Shown here in pieces: positions 26,883-34,676 of a stretch of 42,030 nt of DNA (position 1 is its first letter; every line of letters begins with the position of its first letter). Made by a program: the position numbers and the translations under genes. The DNA is from Candidatus Anoxychlamydiales bacterium. GTDB lineage: Bacteria > Chlamydiota > Chlamydiia > Chlamydiales > SM23-39. The stretch spans positions 1 to 42,030 of the forward strand of contig JAAKFV010000007.1 in NCBI GenBank assembly GCA_011064875.1, written 5' to 3'. Below the pieces are notes generated by a model that was given only the letters and a program-made list of their open reading frames with translations, searched no databases and was not told the origin of the DNA.

Positions 26883-28162
26883 ATAGAAAAAATATAATTT
26901 TAGCACTTTTTATATCCACAATTTTAATTTCTTGTTCATCTAGATATCAAGAAAATGAAATTAGTTGTATTCAAATAGTTGATAGAAATGGCCTTAGCGA
27001 GACTATCTCTTCTGAAGATACATTAAAAAAATACCAAAATACTAATTTTGAAGATGTTCAACCATATAAAAAAGTTTTAAGAATTTATAATAAAGATGCT
27101 AGTAATAACACTACATCAATTTTAACTGCTTATCATGAAAATGGCCAAATCTGGAAATATTTGGATATAAAAAATGCAAGAGCTTTTGGTAAATACAAAG
27201 AATTTTATCCAAATGGAGCTCTAAAAATTGATGCTACTGTAATATCTGGAACAGCTGATTTTAATGATCAAGAGAGCTGGCTTTTCGATGGAACCAGTTT
27301 TGTTTACAATGAAAAAGGCACATTAATATCAAAATTTTATTATGAAAAAGGCACTCTTCAAAATGATGCTCTTTATTATTTCTCAAATGGCCAAATAAAA
27401 AAAATTGTTCCATATGTAGATGATGAAATTACCGGAGAGCTTAGACAATACACAAAAGATGGCGAAATTTTATTAAAAACCACATATAAAAATGGGATTA
27501 AACATGGATCCAATATCGGATTTTTCTCAAAAGAAAACATAGCCTTTATTGAAGAGTATGAAAACAACCTTCTACTAAACGGACAATACTTTAAAAAATC
27601 TAGAATAAAAATGGCGACAATCAAAAATGGTGATGGAGAGAAAGCTATTTTTAAAAACCAAAAAATAAAAAAACTTATCGAATATAAAAATGGAAAACCA
27701 GAAGGAAAAGTTCAAATATTTTCATTAGATGGATATCTTCAAAATGAATATTTTCAAAAAGATGACATTAAAGAAGGAATAGAGACAGAATATTATAAAA
27801 AAAATGAAATCCCTAAAAACTATAAAAGTAGTAATCCAATTCCGAAATTAGAAATTACTTGGAGCTCTAATAACATCCATGGAACTATAAAAACATGGTA
27901 TAAAAACTTAAAATTAGAATCTCAAAAAGAATATGTACATAACAAAAAAAATGGGCCTCATTTTGCTTGGTATGAAAATGGCGCTGTTATGTTTATAGAA
28001 GAATATGAAGATGATACTTTAACAAAAGGCTCATACTATCAAATAAATCAAAAAGATCCTACATCTACCATAATAAATGGAAATGGAACAGCCACTTTAT
28101 TTGATAAAGAGGGAAGATTTATAAAAAAAATTACATATGCTCAAGGAAAACCACTTCAATGA
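26879..28162 (+). CDS. Lipoprotein with YwqK/MORN_2 repeats
   Basis: 427 residues. The signal peptide ends in a lipobox LISC with Cys19, so it should be an envelope lipoprotein. The body is made of MORN-variant repeats such as YHENGQIWKYLDIKN, EFYPNGALKID, YFSNGQIKKIVPY, WYENGAVMFIEEYED, about ten in all. These repeats occur in YwqK-family proteins; in Bacillus YwqK is an antitoxin, but that role does not carry over to a secreted lipoprotein. It overlaps the PilO-like gene by 4 bases and the cyclo-ligase by 4. As I recall, C. trachomatis CT648 is of this family at this position. Function unknown. Confidence 0.75.
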   Translation: MNRKNIILALFISTILISCSSRYQENEISCIQIVDRNGLSETISSEDTLKKYQNTNFEDVQPYKKVLRIYNKDASNNTTSILTAYHENGQIWKYLDIKNARAFGKYKEFYPNGALKIDATVISGTADFNDQESWLFDGTSFVYNEKGTLISKFYYEKGTLQNDALYYFSNGQIKKIVPYVDDEITGELRQYTKDGEILLKTTYKNGIKHGSNIGFFSKENIAFIEEYENNLLLNGQYFKKSRIKMATIKNGDGEKAIFKNQKIKKLIEYKNGKPEGKVQIFSLDGYLQNEYFQKDDIKEGIETEYYKKNEIPKNYKSSNPIPKLEITWSSNNIHGTIKTWYKNLKLESQKEYVHNKKNGPHFAWYENGAVMFIEEYEDDTLTKGSYYQINQKDPTSTIINGNGTATLFDKEGRFIKKITYAQGKPLQ

Positions 28163-28689
28163 TGCTAAAAAAAAATAACATTAGAAAAAAATTTATAAAA
28201 CTTAGAAATGAACTCTCCCCAGTTAGAAGATCTATTGCATCTAAAAATAGCTTAAAAATTTTAAAGTTAAATTTTTCTAAAATTTTATCTTTTGCTCCAA
28301 AATCAAAAGAGATAAATCTTTGGCCACTTAATAAAAAATTAGCTGCAGAAAAAAGATTATATCTTCCCAAAGTTAATGAATTAAATTTAGATATTTTTGA
28401 AGTAACTGATTTAGATGAAGAGCTAATAAAAGGTAAATTCAACATTTTAGAACCAGATCCAACTAAATGTAAAAAAATTGCTCCAAGTGAGATTTCATGC
28501 ATTTTAGTTCCTGCAATTGTTTTTGATAAAAATAATAATAGATTAGGGTTTGGAAGAGGATACTATGACAGGTTTTTACAAAATCTAAATTGCACTAAAT
28601 TGGGAGTTGGTTTTTTAGAGCAGTTAGATCGATCAAAACTCCCTCATGAGATACATGATATAAAGCTAGATCATCTTTTTCTATTTTGA
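28159..28689 (+). CDS. ygfA: 5-formyltetrahydrofolate cyclo-ligase
   Basis: 176 residues, slightly below the usual 180-200. The enzyme turns 5-formyl-THF into 5,10-methenyl-THF with ATP. Family signs are the basic start NIRKKFIKLRNEL, ILVPAIVFDKNNNRLGFGRG and YYDRFLQN, then the closing LPHEIHDIKLDHLF. Two ATGs lie side by side (28159 and 28162); the first overlaps the lipoprotein stop as ATGA and the choice changes only one residue. It completes the conserved chlamydial run that I recall as CT644-CT649. Folate recycling here may also serve the ThyX-like enzyme. Confidence 0.92.
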   Translation: MMLKKNNIRKKFIKLRNELSPVRRSIASKNSLKILKLNFSKILSFAPKSKEINLWPLNKKLAAEKRLYLPKVNELNLDIFEVTDLDEELIKGKFNILEPDPTKCKKIAPSEISCILVPAIVFDKNNNRLGFGRGYYDRFLQNLNCTKLGVGFLEQLDRSKLPHEIHDIKLDHLFLF

Positions 28690-28775
28690 AAAGTATTTCA
28701 AAAAAATGACCTTCTCCACAGCTTAAGCTAGGAGATCAAAAAAAAAATTGACTATTCATTTCGTATATAAGTAAA

Positions 28776-29804
28776 ATGAAAAAAAATACGTATATGAAAA
28801 AAAAATTAACTTTATTATTTTTAACTCTCACAATTTTTTGTTTCTCAGAAGAAAAACAATCGTGTAGACAAACATGTAATTATCAAAACCGATCCAGCAG
28901 TATTCGGCCATTAACTTATTCAAAACCGATCTATCCAAAAAAATATTTTACTGAATTAAATTATCTTCTTATGAACTTTTTCGAAGATGGTATAGAGTAT
29001 GCTGAAATAGTTAATGATGGTTCGAAAAAATTTAGAAATGAACAAAAATTCAATCCAGGACTTCGAATAACTTTTGGGTTTTCTCTATCAAAAACATCTT
29101 TAGCAGAAAAATATTTGGATTTAACATGGACTTATATAAAAATGAAAAGAGGCTCCGATACAAATGTTAGAGGCACGATATACAATTTATTTCTACCTCC
29201 CAATTTTTTAAATAGCATTAGAGCATCTGCTAGTTTATCTGGAGACTTTAATACTTTAGATTTCAACATATCAAAACCGTATCACGTTAGTAAATATTAC
29301 ATATCTAAACCTTCGATCGGTATTAGAGGAGCTTTAATTAATCAAAAATATAAAATAGCATATGATATAGCAAATACAATCACTACCCTAAGAGCTAAAA
29401 ATGATTACTTAGGAGTTGGCTTAAAAGCAGGATATTCAGCTGATTTTATTATAACATCCAATTATTCTTTTTACGCTAAAACTAATTTTGCTCTGCTTTA
29501 TGGAAGAATAGATTTATCTCAAAAATCTCCTGGTGAAGTATCCGCCTTTACTAGATATACTATCAAAGAAAAAACATACCGAGTTCAACCAAATTCAGAG
29601 ATCGCTTTTGGGTTAAGTTTTGATAGATCATTTAAAAATACCATAAATAAATTATCGATTAAAGTTGGCTATGAATTTTTACACTTTTGGGATCAGATTC
29701 AGCTAAAAAGATTTATGGATGAAGATCCTACAGCTGTTAAAACAGTCTCTAGAAATAATTTAAAATTCAATGGTTTGGTATTTAGCTTGTCTTTTGATAT
29801 CTAA
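28776..29804 (+). CDS. Outer-membrane beta-barrel protein (Lpg1974/MOMP-like)
   Basis: 342 residues with a signal peptide (KKKLTLLFLTLTIFCFS) cut near residue ~24. The rest is rich in alternating strands: NYLLMNFFEDGIEYAEIV, FNPGLRITFGFSL, YLDLTWTYIKMK, YLGVGLKAGYSADFI, LSIKVGYEFLHFWDQI and a final strand NGLVFSLSFDI. This resembles the Lpg1974/chlamydial MOMP-like porin families found in environmental chlamydiae. A porin role is inferred. The second ATG (28794) may be the true start, since neither has a Shine-Dalgarno and a TATATA at 28764-28769 sits only 6 bases before the first. It is convergent with the Asp-box gene, one base apart. Confidence 0.6.
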   Translation: MKKNTYMKKKLTLLFLTLTIFCFSEEKQSCRQTCNYQNRSSSIRPLTYSKPIYPKKYFTELNYLLMNFFEDGIEYAEIVNDGSKKFRNEQKFNPGLRITFGFSLSKTSLAEKYLDLTWTYIKMKRGSDTNVRGTIYNLFLPPNFLNSIRASASLSGDFNTLDFNISKPYHVSKYYISKPSIGIRGALINQKYKIAYDIANTITTLRAKNDYLGVGLKAGYSADFIITSNYSFYAKTNFALLYGRIDLSQKSPGEVSAFTRYTIKEKTYRVQPNSEIAFGLSFDRSFKNTINKLSIKVGYEFLHFWDQIQLKRFMDEDPTAVKTVSRNNLKFNGLVFSLSFDI

Positions 29805-29805
29805 T

Positions 29806-31233
29806 TTATTCCCTAAATACCCGTATTATCGGTGTTGTTAATAATAATTGATCTAAAGCTCTTATTGAATGAATAATTACATCACCAGGTGATACATCAA
29901 ATGCTGCATAAACATATCTACCACTATCATCCGTTGTTATAGAAGCTATTATAAAAGAATCTGAACCTGTTAATGTTTCAGGAGGAGAAAAAGTTTGACC
30001 AAAATCAGATGAAGAGCTTGCATCCTTTGCAGAACCTGTACTATCCCAAATAACATAAACATTTTTACCAGTTTTATCAGTTGTAATCGCAGGATTTGTA
30101 TTTGCGGTACCTGATGAAACGGTTATAGGAGAAGAAAAGGTAGCTCCAAAATCTGTAGATCTTGATAATAGAATCCTTCCACCAGTGTCTACCCGATAAA
30201 CTAGATAAACATATTGTCCAGTATCATCGATTGCTATTTCTGGCTTAGTAGCTTTCCCAATACTCGATACAATATTTACAGCGCTAGAAAAAGTAGCTCC
30301 AAAATCTGTAGATCTTGCAAACTGTATATTGGTATTTCCTACATCTATTATTTTCTCCCATACTGCATAAACGTATTTTCCAGAAGTACTTGTCATAATT
30401 CTTTGGTTAGTTGCATTTTGATCATCTGCAGAAAGGGTAATAACAGATCCAGGTAGAGTCCAGCTAGCTCCAAAATCTATCGATCTAGATGTTTGAACTC
30501 TTGTTTTAGATGTACCCCCATCTACCCTTTGCCATATCGCATATACATACTGACCAGAACCATTTGTTGTGATTTCTGAAGAACTAGCATCCTCTCCAGT
30601 TGCTGAAAGAGCGATTGCAGATGCACCAGCTGGCCAAGTAGCTCCAAAGTCAGTTGATCTAGATGTTGTAATTATATTATCTGCACCAACTGTTTGTTGC
30701 CAACTTGCATAAACAAACTGCCCTGAACTATCTGTTGCTACATTCGGTTGGACCGCCACTGTAGCTGTTGATAAAACTTTAACAGAACCTATTGGAGTCC
30801 AGCTAACACCAAAATCTATAGATCTAGAAAGTTCAATCTGAAATGTTCCTGCTGGGGATCTTGGCCAGATACCATAGATATATTGTCCGCTCTTTGACAT
30901 GGTTATATCTTCTGAGCCTGAGAAAGTTCCTGCAGCTGCTGATAGATTGAAAGAAGATGTCCAATTAACTCCAAAATCATTTGAAATTGCTGCCTGGACA
31001 GCTGTAGAACCCCCTCGCCAAATAATAGCAACATTGGCACCTGTTGCATCGGTAACTATAACTTGGTCAGTAGAATCAATCCCCGACGAACTTCTCTGCT
31101 CAGGAGGCAATTGCCAAACAACTTCAGAAAAGGCCTTTATTGTAAAAAATGAAGAGATTATGAATGAAAAAAAATATAAACTACAAACAAACAATCGAGA
31201 TTTATTACTTGAAAAAAAAAATTTAAAAATCAT
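29806..31233 (-). CDS. Secreted Asp-box (BNR/sialidase-like) repeat protein, eight repeats
   Basis: 475 residues. A signal peptide is likely (CSLYFFSFIISSFFTIKAFS, cut near 37). About eight repeats of ~50 residues follow, each with a strand such as SGQYVYAIWQR and then an Asp box such as SRSTDFGATW. Asp boxes shape beta-propeller blades in sialidases and sortilin-like proteins; eight repeats could make one propeller. The catalytic Arg triad of sialidases is not evident, so enzymatic action is unsupported and binding is as likely. AAGGAG lies 8 bases before the ATG and falls inside the end of the short paralogue upstream. At DNA level two repeats share 24 identical bases. Confidence 0.75.
   Translation of the reverse strand: MIFKFFFSSNKSRLFVCSLYFFSFIISSFFTIKAFSEVVWQLPPEQRSSSGIDSTDQVIVTDATGANVAIIWRGGSTAVQAAISNDFGVNWTSSFNLSAAAGTFSGSEDITMSKSGQYIYGIWPRSPAGTFQIELSRSIDFGVSWTPIGSVKVLSTATVAVQPNVATDSSGQFVYASWQQTVGADNIITTSRSTDFGATWPAGASAIALSATGEDASSSEITTNGSGQYVYAIWQRVDGGTSKTRVQTSRSIDFGASWTLPGSVITLSADDQNATNQRIMTSTSGKYVYAVWEKIIDVGNTNIQFARSTDFGATFSSAVNIVSSIGKATKPEIAIDDTGQYVYLVYRVDTGGRILLSRSTDFGATFSSPITVSSGTANTNPAITTDKTGKNVYVIWDSTGSAKDASSSSDFGQTFSPPETLTGSDSFIIASITTDDSGRYVYAAFDVSPGDVIIHSIRALDQLLLTTPIIRVFRE
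30141..30318. repeat. Near-identical DNA repeats inside the Asp-box gene
   Basis: A 24-base stretch encoding the Asp box is identical at 30141-30164 and 30295-30318, about 154 bases apart. Related but diverged copies occur through the rest of the gene. Such identity in a repeat gene allows unit gain or loss by recombination. Confidence 0.7.
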
Positions 31234-31504
31234 CTTTTTTTCTCCTTAATTCTTTATAAACAGTCACATTATTCGATATGCTTTGAGGATCTGAGAAAGA
31301 AGATCCATAAAATTGTGATGCTGACATTTGAATAACATCTTTTATACCATCTGATCTTGTCCAAACTATATAAGTTTTGACGCCATCATCTGATATGGTT
31401 ATTTGAGGATTTTTAGCATTTTCAACCAAAGCTAAAAGTTTATCCGTTGATAAAAAATTCAAAATTATCAAAAACAAAGCAAATAAATTAAGCTTAGATT
31501 TCAT
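31223..31504 (-). CDS. Short Asp-box family paralogue with one repeat
   Basis: 93 residues from the ATG at 31504 (AAAGG 7 bases before it; an in-frame TTG at 31519 is less likely). It has a signal peptide (LFALFLIILNFLS...) and then one repeat: VENAKNPQITISDDGVKTYI, VWTRSDGIKDVIQ and a decayed Asp box SASQFYGSSF. The start matches the N-terminus of the 449-residue paralogue (VENAEFP), while the repeat best matches that protein's last repeat (RSDGTKDVIQ, PKTVSN). This suggests loss of the middle repeats by recombination. It ends with an unrelated basic tail overlapping the next gene by 11 bases. It may be expressed or be a remnant. Confidence 0.6.
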   Translation of the reverse strand: MKSKLNLFALFLIILNFLSTDKLLALVENAKNPQITISDDGVKTYIVWTRSDGIKDVIQMSASQFYGSSFSDPQSISNNVTVYKELRRKKDDF

Positions 31505-31632
31505 AAAAATACCTTTCAATTTTTTAAAAAATTGAAAGAATATTAAAAAAAAATTTATTAATAGACAATTTTTATTTTGTATTGTGATTCTTTCTTTAAA
31601 TTTAGAGATAAAATATATATATCCTTAACTCA

Positions 31633-31655
31633 ATAGGCGCTTTTAAAGCGCCTAT
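31633..31655 (-). terminator. Hairpin after the 449-residue Asp-box gene
   Basis: ATAGGCGCTTT and AAAGCGCCTAT form a perfect 11-base inverted repeat with one base between them, 16 bases past the stop of the minus-strand gene at 31672. The GC core stands out from the AT-rich surroundings. There is no strict U-run after it on the minus strand, so termination is likely but not certain. Confidence 0.55.
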
Positions 31656-31671
31656 AAATTCTTATTTAAAT

Positions 31672-33021
31672 TTAATTTGAAACTGTCTTTGGAACAGAAA
31701 AAGTAACGCCGTAATCGTTTGAATGAGATTCTTGTATCACATCTTTTGTACCATCTGATCTCGCCCAGCTAACATATACTTCTTTTCCTGATTGATTAGT
31801 CATTACTCTTGGATTTTTTGCATCCTGACCTACTTGAGATAAATCCAAACCATATGTTGTCCAAGTAGCGCCATAATCATTTGATTTACCTAATTGAACA
31901 ATATCATTGTATCCATTTGATCTTACCCATACCACATATGTATTTTTACCATTAGTATCAGTTGTAATATCTGTATCTTTACAATTCTGCCCATACTTAT
32001 TTAATACATGTGGAGCTGTAAAAATCTTGCTTGAGTCTGTTGAAAATACAACATGAACATCTGTAAACATTCCATCAAACGTGTACCAAGACACATAAAT
32101 GTATTTAGCATCATTGCTAGTAACTATTCTAGGATTGTCCACTGAAAATCCAACAGGTGATAGATCTATTACATCAAAAAATGTAGATCCATTATCTGTA
32201 GATTTTCTAAATTGAGTTACGTAATTTGCGCCATCATATCTCGCCCAAATAGCATAAACTGAAGTTCCATCAGTTACAATTCTAGGATCTCTTGCATTTT
32301 CATCTGTTTCAGATAAATCTACAGTTGAGTTCCAATTTGCACCATAATCAGGAGAGTGTTTAAATTGAATAATATCGTTTATACCATTTGATCTTGTCCA
32401 AATGGCGCAAACACAATTTTCATTTATATTCGTTGCAATTTGAGGAGTATTAGCATTTTGTCCAACATCTGATAAATCAACCGGATTTGAAAAGGTTTGA
32501 CCAAAATCTGTAGATCTTGAAAATTGAATTATATCATTTGCTGAGTTAGATCTTTGCCAAATTGAATAAACATGATCACCTATAAAATTAGTAATCATAT
32601 GAGGATTTGAAGCATTTTGTCCAGTAGCTGATAAATCTTGAGGGCTAGTCCAATTTTGTGCAAAGTTAAGAGAACTAGAAAATTGAACAATATCATTCGT
32701 ACCATTTGATCTCACCCATGCCGCATAAACATTTTTTTCTGTAGAATCGTTTGCAAAACATGGAGTTGTAGCATTTTGCCCTATGTCAGATAAATCTATA
32801 GGCTTATTCCAATTAGCTCCATAATCCGAAGAGCTGGTTACTTGAATGATATCATTTGAAGAATCATTTTTTGTCCAAAGATCGTAAGAGTATTGTCCCT
32901 GTCCATTCGTTATAATATAAGGAAATTCAGCATTTTCAACAGCTGCAAAAATTTGATTTTGAGATATAAAACTAATTAATAAAAAAAGCAAAAACAATGA
33001 ATTTTTAATCTTAAATTTCAT
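31672..33021 (-). CDS. Secreted Asp-box (BNR-like) repeat protein, eight repeats
   Basis: 449 residues with a signal peptide (SLFLLFLLISFISQNQIFA, cut near 27). Eight repeats of ~53 residues follow, for example GQNANTPQIATN, AIWTRSNGINDIIQF, SPDYGANW, VDLSET. The Asp box S-x-D-x-G-x-x-W/F is present in most repeats, and DLSxxGQNA marks each junction. No transmembrane segment or anchor is seen, so it should be periplasmic, surface-bound or released. AAAGG lies 7 bases before the ATG. It is a paralogue of the genes at 29806 and 31223 on the same strand. A beta-propeller fold is inferred; function is unknown, and binding of host or surface glycans is one possibility. Confidence 0.75.
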   Translation of the reverse strand: MKFKIKNSLFLLFLLISFISQNQIFAAVENAEFPYIITNGQGQYSYDLWTKNDSSNDIIQVTSSSDYGANWNKPIDLSDIGQNATTPCFANDSTEKNVYAAWVRSNGTNDIVQFSSSLNFAQNWTSPQDLSATGQNASNPHMITNFIGDHVYSIWQRSNSANDIIQFSRSTDFGQTFSNPVDLSDVGQNANTPQIATNINENCVCAIWTRSNGINDIIQFKHSPDYGANWNSTVDLSETDENARDPRIVTDGTSVYAIWARYDGANYVTQFRKSTDNGSTFFDVIDLSPVGFSVDNPRIVTSNDAKYIYVSWYTFDGMFTDVHVVFSTDSSKIFTAPHVLNKYGQNCKDTDITTDTNGKNTYVVWVRSNGYNDIVQLGKSNDYGATWTTYGLDLSQVGQDAKNPRVMTNQSGKEVYVSWARSDGTKDVIQESHSNDYGVTFSVPKTVSN

Positions 33022-33148
33022 AACATAACCTTTGTTAAAAAAAATTTAAAAAAATGTTAAATAATTAATTAATAATAAACAATTTTTTTTTGAATTTTTA
33101 TTAGTTAATAATTCGAATTTTTTAGTTTTTATCAGATTCCAAAAAAAA

Positions 33149-33580
33149 TTATTTTATATTTTTTTTAGGTTTGCAAGACAAGCAAGATGTTTTTTTATTA
33201 TTTTGATCTTGATCATTTTTTTGATCTTTTTTCGGTTTAGGTTTGCAATATTTAGAACCAGGACATGAGTGAGCTGTTACCATGGCTCCAGCTGCTACCT
33301 CTGAACAAACCGAATAATACCCTTCATATGAACATCTCCAAATTACTGTATATGGAGTATAAGATGAAGTAGCATCGTAGTTAGATATCCACTCTGTTGA
33401 TGTTTGATCTGTACTCCAAACAGATTGCTCTTCTGGAGCAAAGTTTTTTTGAGCGATCACTTTTCCATCTGCAGATTGAACAATAGCTGTTAATTCAAAT
33501 GGACTATCATTAAATAACTTAATTCCATCAGCAAAAAGAAAAAAACTAGGAAATAATAAAAAAATTAAAATTTTTCTCAT
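33149..33580 (-). CDS. Small secreted Cys/Lys-rich protein, unknown
   Basis: 143 residues. A signal peptide is clear (RKILIFLLFPSFFLFADG, cut near 17-18). The mature part starts KLFNDSPFELTAIVQSADG, a beta-rich domain to ~100, followed by HSCPGSKYCKPKPKKDQ and a Lys/Gln/Asn-rich tail ending SCLSCKPKKNIK. There are six Cys, four of them in two CxxC-like or CxxxxC pairs, so disulphides in the envelope are plausible. I do not recognise the family. It lies 127 bases upstream of the Asp-box gene on the same strand and is divergent from the NlpC/P60 gene. Confidence 0.6.
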   Translation of the reverse strand: MRKILIFLLFPSFFLFADGIKLFNDSPFELTAIVQSADGKVIAQKNFAPEEQSVWSTDQTSTEWISNYDATSSYTPYTVIWRCSYEGYYSVCSEVAAGAMVTAHSCPGSKYCKPKPKKDQKNDQDQNNKKTSCLSCKPKKNIK

Positions 33581-33663
33581 TTTTCTTTTTTCTTTGTCTA
33601 AATTTAGAGATAATATTAAGAAAAATAAATATCAATATCTAAATTTCTACAAAATAGATATGA

Positions 33664-34440
33664 ATGAAAAATAGATATCTAAAAGTTATAAAAGAAACTC
33701 CGATACTAAATACTGATAATTTCAGATCTATCTTTGGAGGCATTGATCAAAATTCTTTAAAAACAGATGAAAAGGGGCACATTAGAGCAATAGAGTTTGT
33801 AGCTCTAAAAGATATGGTATTTAAAATAGAGGAAAAAACAATTTTTCCATACATATATAAAATCAGTTCAACTTTTTATAAATCTGAAAATCTCTACATA
33901 GATTCTAGATTCACAATACCTCTGAGTTCTTCTGTAAATATAAATCCCAATTATATCTTAACCCCAAATAAGATAATAAAAAGACTAATATCACATCTTG
34001 GAGAAAAATATATTTGGGGGGCAAATTACTCAAAAGGAATAAAAAATCTTTTAAAATTTTATCCACCATCAAATAAAATCAATAAAGATGTTTTAGATAA
34101 ATGGATTTTAAAAGGAGTTGATTGCTCCGGAATTTTATTTGAAGCAACTAATGGCTTTACTCCCAGAGATACTAAAGATCTTTTAAATTATAAAAATCCT
34201 GTTTTAATTGAAAATCTCTCCATCTATGAAATATCAAAAAAAGTAAAGCCGCTTGACATAATCGTTTTTAAAGGTCATATTGTAATCATTTTAAATGAAA
34301 ATTACACAATAGAAAGCAGAGAAAATTTTGGAGTAATTAAAACTCCTTTAATTGAAAGAATAGAAGAAATTCATCAAACAAAAAAACCAAAAAATATCTA
34401 TCAAAGCTCACAAGATTACGTCATTAGAAGATGGATCTGA
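33664..34440 (+). CDS. NlpC/P60 cell-wall peptidase
   Basis: 258 residues. The C-terminal NlpC/P60 domain (~105-258) has YIWGANYSKG, the catalytic Cys in GVDCSGILFEATNG (Cys154) and the His in FKGHIVIIL (His205). The N-terminal ~95 residues form a likely SH3-like targeting part. Such enzymes cut peptidoglycan stem peptides; the C. trachomatis NlpC/P60 protein acts on septal peptidoglycan, as I recall. No signal peptide is seen with the ATG at 33664, so export is unclear; an earlier ATG at 33660 runs into a stop. It stands alone, divergent from the small Cys-rich gene. Confidence 0.85.
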   Translation: MKNRYLKVIKETPILNTDNFRSIFGGIDQNSLKTDEKGHIRAIEFVALKDMVFKIEEKTIFPYIYKISSTFYKSENLYIDSRFTIPLSSSVNINPNYILTPNKIIKRLISHLGEKYIWGANYSKGIKNLLKFYPPSNKINKDVLDKWILKGVDCSGILFEATNGFTPRDTKDLLNYKNPVLIENLSIYEISKKVKPLDIIVFKGHIVIILNENYTIESRENFGVIKTPLIERIEEIHQTKKPKNIYQSSQDYVIRRWI

Positions 34441-34575
34441 TCTTTTCCTCTTTTTTTTAAATTAAGCTCATTTGTATTTATTTATAAAAAACACCCATAT
34501 TATCAAACTATTTATCACTGATTCTTTCAATAAAATAACAATAAATTGTTTTTTTTTAATTTATGATATTATTGT

Positions 34576-34604
34576 TTGACGTTTTTTTTATTTGTTCTTA
34601 TATA
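34576..34604 (+). promoter_or_regulatory. Strong sigma-70-type promoter of the autotransporter gene
   Basis: TTGACG (34576-34581) and TATATA (34599-34604) are 17 bases apart, near consensus, with a run of T between them. The predicted transcript start is near 34611, giving a leader of about 65 bases before the ATG at 34677. It is the best-looking promoter in the window. Confidence 0.6.
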
Positions 34605-34613
34605 GGTATATAT

Positions 34614-34621
34614 AGGGGGAG
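34614..34621 (+). promoter_or_regulatory. Strong Shine-Dalgarno-like AGGGGGAG with no start codon after it
   Basis: AGGGGGAG is an unusually G-rich purine run for this DNA. No ATG, GTG or TTG lies 5-12 bases downstream; the nearest candidate is ATA at 34628. It may belong to the transcript leader, or mark a lost start. It is about 55 bases from the ATG at 34677, too far to serve it. Confidence 0.35.
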
Positions 34622-34676
34622 TTTTTCATAAATATTCATTTTTGGAATCAAATATTGAGGTTCCAATTAGAAAATT

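Noticed and set aside
26879-28162. Toxin-antitoxin module around the YwqK-like gene
   Set aside because: The protein carries a lipobox signal peptide and its neighbours are a secretion-platform-like gene and ygfA; no toxin gene is visible.
28709-28735. Possible terminator (TCTCC...AGCTTAAGCT...GGAGA) after ygfA
   Set aside because: The stem has mismatches and is followed by A, not T, on the plus strand, so it is not a standard terminator for ygfA; no minus-strand gene ends here.
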